Source: Micromonosporaceae bacterium KJ-029 (GTDB taxonomy: Bacteria; Actinomycetota; Actinomycetes; Mycobacteriales; Micromonosporaceae). From it: a stretch of 64,000 bases of DNA. The translations under genes and the position numbers were made by a program. The stretch lies in contig BIFP01000022.1 in the NCBI GenBank assembly GCA_005402585.1, forward strand, positions 410,222-474,221, written 5' to 3'. Below, one piece after another: positions 60,105 through 64,000 of the stretch. How positions within the stretch are numbered: position 1 is the first letter of the stretch; each line of letters begins with the position of its first letter. Below the pieces are notes generated by a model. The model saw only the letters and a list, made by a program, of their open reading frames with translations, was not told the origin of the DNA and ran no database searches.

Positions 60105-60654
60105 ACGGCCGAGGTAACAACACCGCCTTCTGCTCAGCGAAACGACCACCCCCATAGCGGAAAATCTGGGCACAGTTCTGCCCGCGCGTCTCGGTCGTCA
60201 TGGCCCGCCGAGCCAACGGCGAGTACATGGTGCTGTGACTCAACCAGGCCGCCTCCTCGCCGTGCCGGTCGAAGCCACGGCCGCTCGCCGCGTGCCCGAA
60301 CACGTCGTGGACCGCGCGGAACATCTCGTTCTCTCCGTCGCTGAGGTACGGGTGCGGGTTGCCGCTGGCCGCGCTGGCCCACACCCTCAGCCGGCGGTGC
60401 TGCACGTCGTCGACCATCGACGTGGCGTCCGCATAGGGGTCCTCGTCGACGATCCGCACCGCCACACCCAGGCCGCCGAACTCCACCCGGCCCACCAGGA
60501 AGTGGTACTGCTGCACCGTCTCCCGGCAAAACGCGGCGTACGCGGCGTAGGCCCGCTCGTCCCGGGTCGGCGCCGCCACATACGCGTCCGCGATGGCAGC
60601 GCCGACGACGGGGTCAAGGCGCACTCGTGCGTACACCTGGGAGGGGATGTCCAT
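60043..60654 (-). CDS. Unknown conserved protein, possibly phage/plasmid-type family
   Basis: A 203-residue protein with a striking conserved core: FRAVHDVFGHAASGRGFDRHGEEAAWLSHSTMYSPLARRAMTTETRGQNC, plus YHFLVGRVEF. The several His/Asp/Glu residues (HDVFGH, HGEEAAW, HSTMYS) look like a metal or catalytic site. I recall similar proteins in actinobacterial phages and mobile DNA, but cannot name a function. ATG 60654 has only a weak ribosome binding site; a good one belongs to the small overlapping frame upstream. Confidence 0.7.
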   Translation of the reverse strand: MDIPSQVYARVRLDPVVGAAIADAYVAAPTRDERAYAAYAAFCRETVQQYHFLVGRVEFGGLGVAVRIVDEDPYADATSMVDDVQHRRLRVWASAASGNPHPYLSDGENEMFRAVHDVFGHAASGRGFDRHGEEAAWLSHSTMYSPLARRAMTTETRGQNCAQIFRYGGGRFAEQKAVLLPRPFSDPRRAWIEGVDAEQTVPC

Positions 60655-60757
60655 GGCGCCGGAGCTGTACCGCCGCGCACCAAGGCTGGCGTACGGGACC
60701 GGCGGAAAGCATGTGGACGGAGTGGTTGGCAGCGCGGGTACGAACAAGGGTGTTCAT
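60614..60757 (-). CDS. Possible 47-residue small ORF overlapping the next start
   Basis: ATG 60757 follows a very strong ribosome binding site (AAGGAGG at 60761-60767, minus strand). The frame reads MNTLVRTRAANHSV and so on, is Arg-rich and ends at 60614, out of frame and 40 bases past the start of the next gene. It could be a translated leader that couples ribosomes to the downstream gene, or a sign that the downstream gene has a different start through a frameshift. No family is recognised. Confidence 0.4.
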   Translation of the reverse strand: MNTLVRTRAANHSVHMLSAGPVRQPWCAAVQLRRHGHPLPGVRTSAP

Positions 60758-60795
60758 GGTCCTCCTTCGGTTGTCGGAACGGGTTGGGCGGCGGG

Positions 60796-60966
60796 TCAGC
60801 GGGCTGCCGGCGCCTCTCGCGGTTCATGCGTCTCCGGGCTCTCGCCGGACGCGGTGTGCTGCTCGCGGCGCAGCACCTCGCCGAGCATCCGGATCTCGGA
60901 CACCCGACGGTCCTGATAGAACTTTGCGAACTTTCCGATGGTCGTGCTGCGCCCACGACGCGGCAT
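60796..60966 (-). CDS. Small basic hypothetical protein
   Basis: A 56-residue protein starting MPRRGRSTTIGKFAKFYQDRRV with a C-terminal Glu/Pro-rich tail. ATG 60966 follows GGGGGAG. No domain is recognised; the size and charge could suit a nucleic-acid binding or antitoxin-like peptide, but there is no evidence. It probably shares a transcript with the two genes downstream. Confidence 0.5.
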   Translation of the reverse strand: MPRRGRSTTIGKFAKFYQDRRVSEIRMLGEVLRREQHTASGESPETHEPREAPAAR

Positions 60967-61061
60967 GGCTCCCCCAGAGGACGACTGTGAACCGGAATCG
61001 CCAACACCATAGCGGGTGTGAACCATGTATACAAACCCGTCGCCCGTGGTAGCGTTCACGC

Positions 61062-63146
61062 GTGACACTAGAGTCGAGCATGGCCCCCAGCGAGGCCACC
61101 CTGACCGCCAGCGGCATCGCACGACTGGCCAACGTCGGCCGGGCGGCGGTGAGCAACTGGCGTCGGCGGTATGCCGACTTCCCGACCCCCGTGGGCGGCA
61201 CCCCGACCAGCCCGTCGTTCGACGCGCGGGAGGTGGAGCAATGGCTACGCGACCACGGCCGGCTGCACCAGGCCGGCACCGAGCAGTGGGCCTGGCGACA
61301 CATCGAGAGCTACCAGCCGGCGGCGCAGATCAGCGACGTACTCAGCATCGCCGGCGCCCACCTGCTCGTCCGCGGCGATCGCACCGAGGCCGCCGGCGAC
61401 AACCTGCCGACCCCGAAGCAGCTCGTCACCCGCCTGCGCACACTCGACCCCGGCCTGGCCGAACTGGTCGGAAACCTGCTGCCAAAACAGTGGACCGCGC
61501 AGCTCACCACGCTGCTGCACACGGTCGACCAGCTCGGCGCCGAACAGGGCGCGGAAACCGCCTTCGAGTACCTGCACAGCCAGTATGTGGCCTCGGCGCA
61601 GGCGATGTCCGGCCTTGCCGGCACACCGGAGGCCGTCGCCGAGGTGATGCTGACCCTCGCCGGCTCCGGGGATCGCACGTTCGACTTCACCAGCGGCACC
61701 GGTTCGATCCTGCGAATGGCCGCCGACCGGGCCCTACGAAACGGCACAGCCACCCAGTGCTACGCGCAGGAGGTCAACCCGCAGTACGCCCTGATCACGC
61801 TGCTGCGGCTCTGGTTCGTGCAGCTGCGCGCCGTGCCCGGCGCGGAGCCGCCCGTCGTACACATCGGCGACAGCCTGCTCGCCGACGCCCTGCCCGACCT
61901 GCGGGCCGACGTCGTCGTGGCCAACTTTCCGTTCGGCATTCACGACTGGGGTCACGACCGCCTCGCCTACGACCCGCGCTGGACCTACGGCCTGCCGCCC
62001 CGCACCGAGCCCGAACTCGCCTGGGTGCAGCACGCCCTGGCCCACCTCTCCCCCGGCGGCACCGCCGTCGTGCTCATGCCCCCGGCTGCCGCCTCGCGCC
62101 CCGCCGGCCGGCGAGTCCGTGCCGAGCTGATCCGCCACGGAGCGCTGCGCGCGGTCATCGCCCTCCCTGCCGGCCTGATGCCGCCGACCGGCATCGGGCT
62201 GCACGTCTGGGTCCTCACCCAACCCGATCCCCACCAGCCACACGCCGGGGATCTGCTCGTGGTCGACGCCGCCACCGCATCGACCGGCCGCCCCCTGGCA
62301 GAGGTCATCGGCACCGCCTGGTCCGCCTACCGATCCGATCGGTACGCGGAAGTGCCTGGCGTCCACCGCGCCGTACCCGCCATCGAAATGCTCGACGACC
62401 AGGTCGACCTGACACCGCAACGCTACCTGCCGCAGGCCGGCGAACTCGCCGCCGACCCGGCCCAGATCATCGCCAGGATCAGCGACTTCGACGAGCTTCT
62501 CGACCACGCGCGAAGCTGCCTGCCCGCAGTACGCGAGGTGCAGACGGCACCGCTACGCGAGGCCCCCCAGGCCGACGTCACCGACCTCATCAGGTCCGGC
62601 AGCATCTCCGTACAGCGTGCGGTTTCCCGTAGCCGATCCACCAGCGCCGCCAGCGTCGTCGTACTGACCGCCGCCGACATCCTGTCCGGCGGCCCGGCAA
62701 CCGGCTCGGCGACCCGCGCCGACGACGACGAACCGGGGCCACGAGTGCAGGCCGACGACATTCTCATCCCGGTCATCGGCCACAAAATCAACGCCCGGGT
62801 GGCCACCCCAGAACAGGTCGGGGCCGAACTGGGGCCCGGCGCTCAGCTGATACGCGTCGACACGACCCGTTTCGATCCGTGGTTCGTCGCCGGCGTCATC
62901 TCCCGCACAGACAACCTGCGAGTCGCCGGCCGAGCCTCAAGCACCGCCAACGGCGCCCTACGCATCGACATCAGGCGACTCACCATCCCCGTACTGCCCT
63001 TGCACCAGCAGCAAGCATACGGGCGCGCCTTCCACCGGCTCGTCGAGTTCCGCACCACCCTCGACCGGGCGGCATCAACCGGAGCCCTGCTGGCCCGAGA
63101 AATCGGCGACGGCCTGACCGCAGGCGCCCTCGGCCTCTCGTCCTAA
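61062..63146 (+). CDS. Fused HTH / N6-methylase-like / specificity-like protein
   Basis: A 694-residue protein (688 from ATG 61080). Residues 15-63 form a MerR/excisionase-like HTH (ASGIARLANVGRAAVSNWRRRY ... FDAREVEQWL). The middle is an HsdM-type methylase: TPEAVAEVMLTLAG, SAM motif DFTSGTGS (208-215) and catalytic motif NFPF (288-291) instead of the usual NPPF. The C-terminal 180 residues resemble one half of a type I specificity subunit (DDILIPVIG, LRIDIRRLTIPVLPLHQQQAY). No restriction subunit is adjacent. It may be an orphan methylase, a DNA-binding regulator or part of a defence system. Confidence 0.8.
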   Translation: MTLESSMAPSEATLTASGIARLANVGRAAVSNWRRRYADFPTPVGGTPTSPSFDAREVEQWLRDHGRLHQAGTEQWAWRHIESYQPAAQISDVLSIAGAHLLVRGDRTEAAGDNLPTPKQLVTRLRTLDPGLAELVGNLLPKQWTAQLTTLLHTVDQLGAEQGAETAFEYLHSQYVASAQAMSGLAGTPEAVAEVMLTLAGSGDRTFDFTSGTGSILRMAADRALRNGTATQCYAQEVNPQYALITLLRLWFVQLRAVPGAEPPVVHIGDSLLADALPDLRADVVVANFPFGIHDWGHDRLAYDPRWTYGLPPRTEPELAWVQHALAHLSPGGTAVVLMPPAAASRPAGRRVRAELIRHGALRAVIALPAGLMPPTGIGLHVWVLTQPDPHQPHAGDLLVVDAATASTGRPLAEVIGTAWSAYRSDRYAEVPGVHRAVPAIEMLDDQVDLTPQRYLPQAGELAADPAQIIARISDFDELLDHARSCLPAVREVQTAPLREAPQADVTDLIRSGSISVQRAVSRSRSTSAASVVVLTAADILSGGPATGSATRADDDEPGPRVQADDILIPVIGHKINARVATPEQVGAELGPGAQLIRVDTTRFDPWFVAGVISRTDNLRVAGRASSTANGALRIDIRRLTIPVLPLHQQQAYGRAFHRLVEFRTTLDRAASTGALLAREIGDGLTAGALGLSS

Positions 63147-63423
63147 CCAGACCGGCAGGTTCGCAGATCTCGACTCAACGGATAGGCGAAGCCATCCGGG
63201 CCTTTCTGCTGTCCTCACGCGCGTCCTCACGAACGTTGACCGCACCTGAAGACGATGGGGACATCTCAGTCGCCGCTGCCCAGCCACAGAGCCTGTACCC
63301 TGCCCTCAGCCCTGGAACCGATCGCGCGCCGCGCCCTCAATACAGCATCCCGGGAGAACGATCTTGCAAAGCAAAGTGAATAAAAACGGCGCACTTGATC
63401 TTTAGAACAGCAGGTCAGGAAGT
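63147..63423. other. Intergenic region and leader of array 2
   Basis: No gene is seen. The last 60 bases (about 63365-63423) are AT-richer and carry the leader blocks shared with array 1: CAAAGTGAA, AAAAACGG, TTGATCT and CAGGTCAGGAAGT next to the first repeat. Confidence 0.6.
63365..63423 (+). promoter_or_regulatory. Leader of array 2
   Basis: The sequence CAAAGTGAA(N2)AAAA ... CGG ... TTGATCT ... CAGGTCA(N2)AAGT lies directly before the first repeat and matches the array 1 leader block by block. It should contain the array promoter and the Cas1-Cas2 integration signal. Confidence 0.7.
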
Positions 63424-63878
63424 CTGCTCCCCGCGCACGCGGGGGTGATCCTCCTCGGCGTGTCCAAGCAGGCCGCATCACAGCCTGCTCCCCGCGCACG
63501 CGGGGGTGATCCCGGATTTACCAATCTCATTAAGGGTGCCGTTTCCTGCTCCCCGCGCACGCGGGGGTGATCCCACCGCAACGATCCGCAAGAAGTAAGC
63601 AGAACCCTGCTCCCCGCGCACGCGGGGGTGATCCCTGGGTGCCGCACAGCTGGTAGTCGGGGCGCATCTGCTCCCCGCGCACGCGGGGGTGATCCCGGTG
63701 GTGAGGGCGGTGTCCTGGTCAGCATGGCCTGCTCCCCGCGCACGCGGGGGTGATCCCTGCGACCACATCAGCACAAAGTTTCGACGTTCCTGCTCCCCGC
63801 GCACGCGGGGGTGATCCTTCCATCGTGTCCATGATCGGCGCGACGCTTTCCTGCTCCCCGCGCACGCGGGGGTGATCC
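63424..63878 (+). CRISPR. CRISPR array 2, type I-E, 8 repeats
   Basis: Eight 28-base repeats start at 63424, 63485, 63546, 63607, 63668, 63729, 63790 and 63851 with seven 33-base spacers. The repeat equals the array 1 repeat in crRNA sense (CTGCTCCCCGCGCACGCG then GGGGTGATCC). Transcription runs rightward, away from the methylase-like gene. Sequence after the last repeat runs straight into an IS3-like element, so the array may have been cut or may continue beyond the window. Confidence 0.97.
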
Positions 63879-64000
63879 CGCTAACCTCGCTGGTCAGGCT
63901 TCGGAAGTGTTCCGCACCGGGTTTGATGGAGACATCGAAACCTGGGAGGAACACCAGCGATGCCCGCACCAAAGAAGTACAACGATGAGCTGCGTGAGCG
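63879..64000 (+). mobile_element. Left end of an IS3-like insertion sequence next to array 2
   Basis: 81 bases separate the last CRISPR repeat from the transposase start, a usual distance between an IS3 left end and orfA. The exact terminal repeat cannot be set because the right end lies outside the window; the first bases may still be CRISPR spacer. Confidence 0.55.
63960..64000 (+). CDS. IS3-family transposase OrfA, 5' fragment (cut by window end)
   Basis: ATG 63960 after GGGAGGAAC starts MPAPKKYNDELRER, the typical opening of IS3-family OrfA HTH proteins in actinobacteria. Only 13 full codons are inside the window. It indicates an insertion sequence at or in the trailer side of CRISPR array 2. 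Confidence 0.65.
   Translation, partial: MPAPKKYNDELRE

Noticed and set aside
1..64000. tRNA, rRNA and tmRNA genes
   Set aside because: Intergenic regions were read for TPsiC-type GGTTCGA motifs and acceptor stems; none was convincing.

Overview
The window is high-GC DNA with dense genes, many ATGA/GTGA start-stop overlaps and frequent GTG starts. Together with secreted GH10, GH18 and GH67 enzymes and CBM2 modules, this points to a filamentous actinobacterium, most likely Micromonosporaceae (inference; no rRNA or other marker gene is present). No tRNA or rRNA gene was recognised.

Region 1 (1-11.4 kb) is chromosomal housekeeping and signalling: the 3' part of pgi; a MoxR ATPase / DUF58 / von Willebrand A cassette; a membrane-anchored HtrA-like protease next to an OmpR-type two-component pair; a BON-domain protein; a zinc-ribbon STAS protein; a royal-jelly/yellow-type beta-propeller; and a GT87 membrane glycosyltransferase.

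Region 2 (11.4-29.4 kb) is mainly polysaccharide use. It holds a CBM2-tagged esterase, a ricin-lectin/beta-helix protein with an abnormal N-terminus, a GH10-CBM2 xylanase, a LacI repressor, a short remnant of an acetylxylan esterase, a PadR-controlled polysaccharide deacetylase and a GH67 alpha-glucuronidase. Two copies of CCGAAANTTTCGG, one before the LacI gene and one upstream of the xylanase, suggest an autoregulated xylan regulon. An SDR/SMR/TetR cluster, a beta-helix protein with tandem repeats and several small families lie between these genes.

Region 3 (29.5-43.3 kb) contains an iniBAC-like locus: iniB, iniA and iniC, with a divergent Hsp70-like gene, an IniR-like LuxR regulator and a roadblock protein. 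Two sigma/anti-sigma modules follow. The second has an almost symmetrical divergent ECF promoter that appears to give leaderless transcripts in both directions.

Region 4 (43.7-64 kb) is a chitinase followed by a defence island. Array 1 has 30 good and 4 decayed type I-E repeats. Next to it is a complete tightly overlapped operon in the order helicase-cas3-cse1-cse2-cas7-cas5-cas6-cas1-cas2. The first gene is a UvrD-type helicase with a RelE-like N-terminus that overlaps cas3 by 4 bp. Diverging from it are a TPR-bearing Ser/Thr kinase, small unknown genes and a fused HTH / N6-methylase-like / specificity-like protein with a changed catalytic motif (NFPF). A second type I-E array with 8 repeats closes the island and abuts the start of an IS3-like element. 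The two arrays point away from each other, bracket the island and share a leader sequence; the leader of array 1 lies inside the 3' end of cas2.
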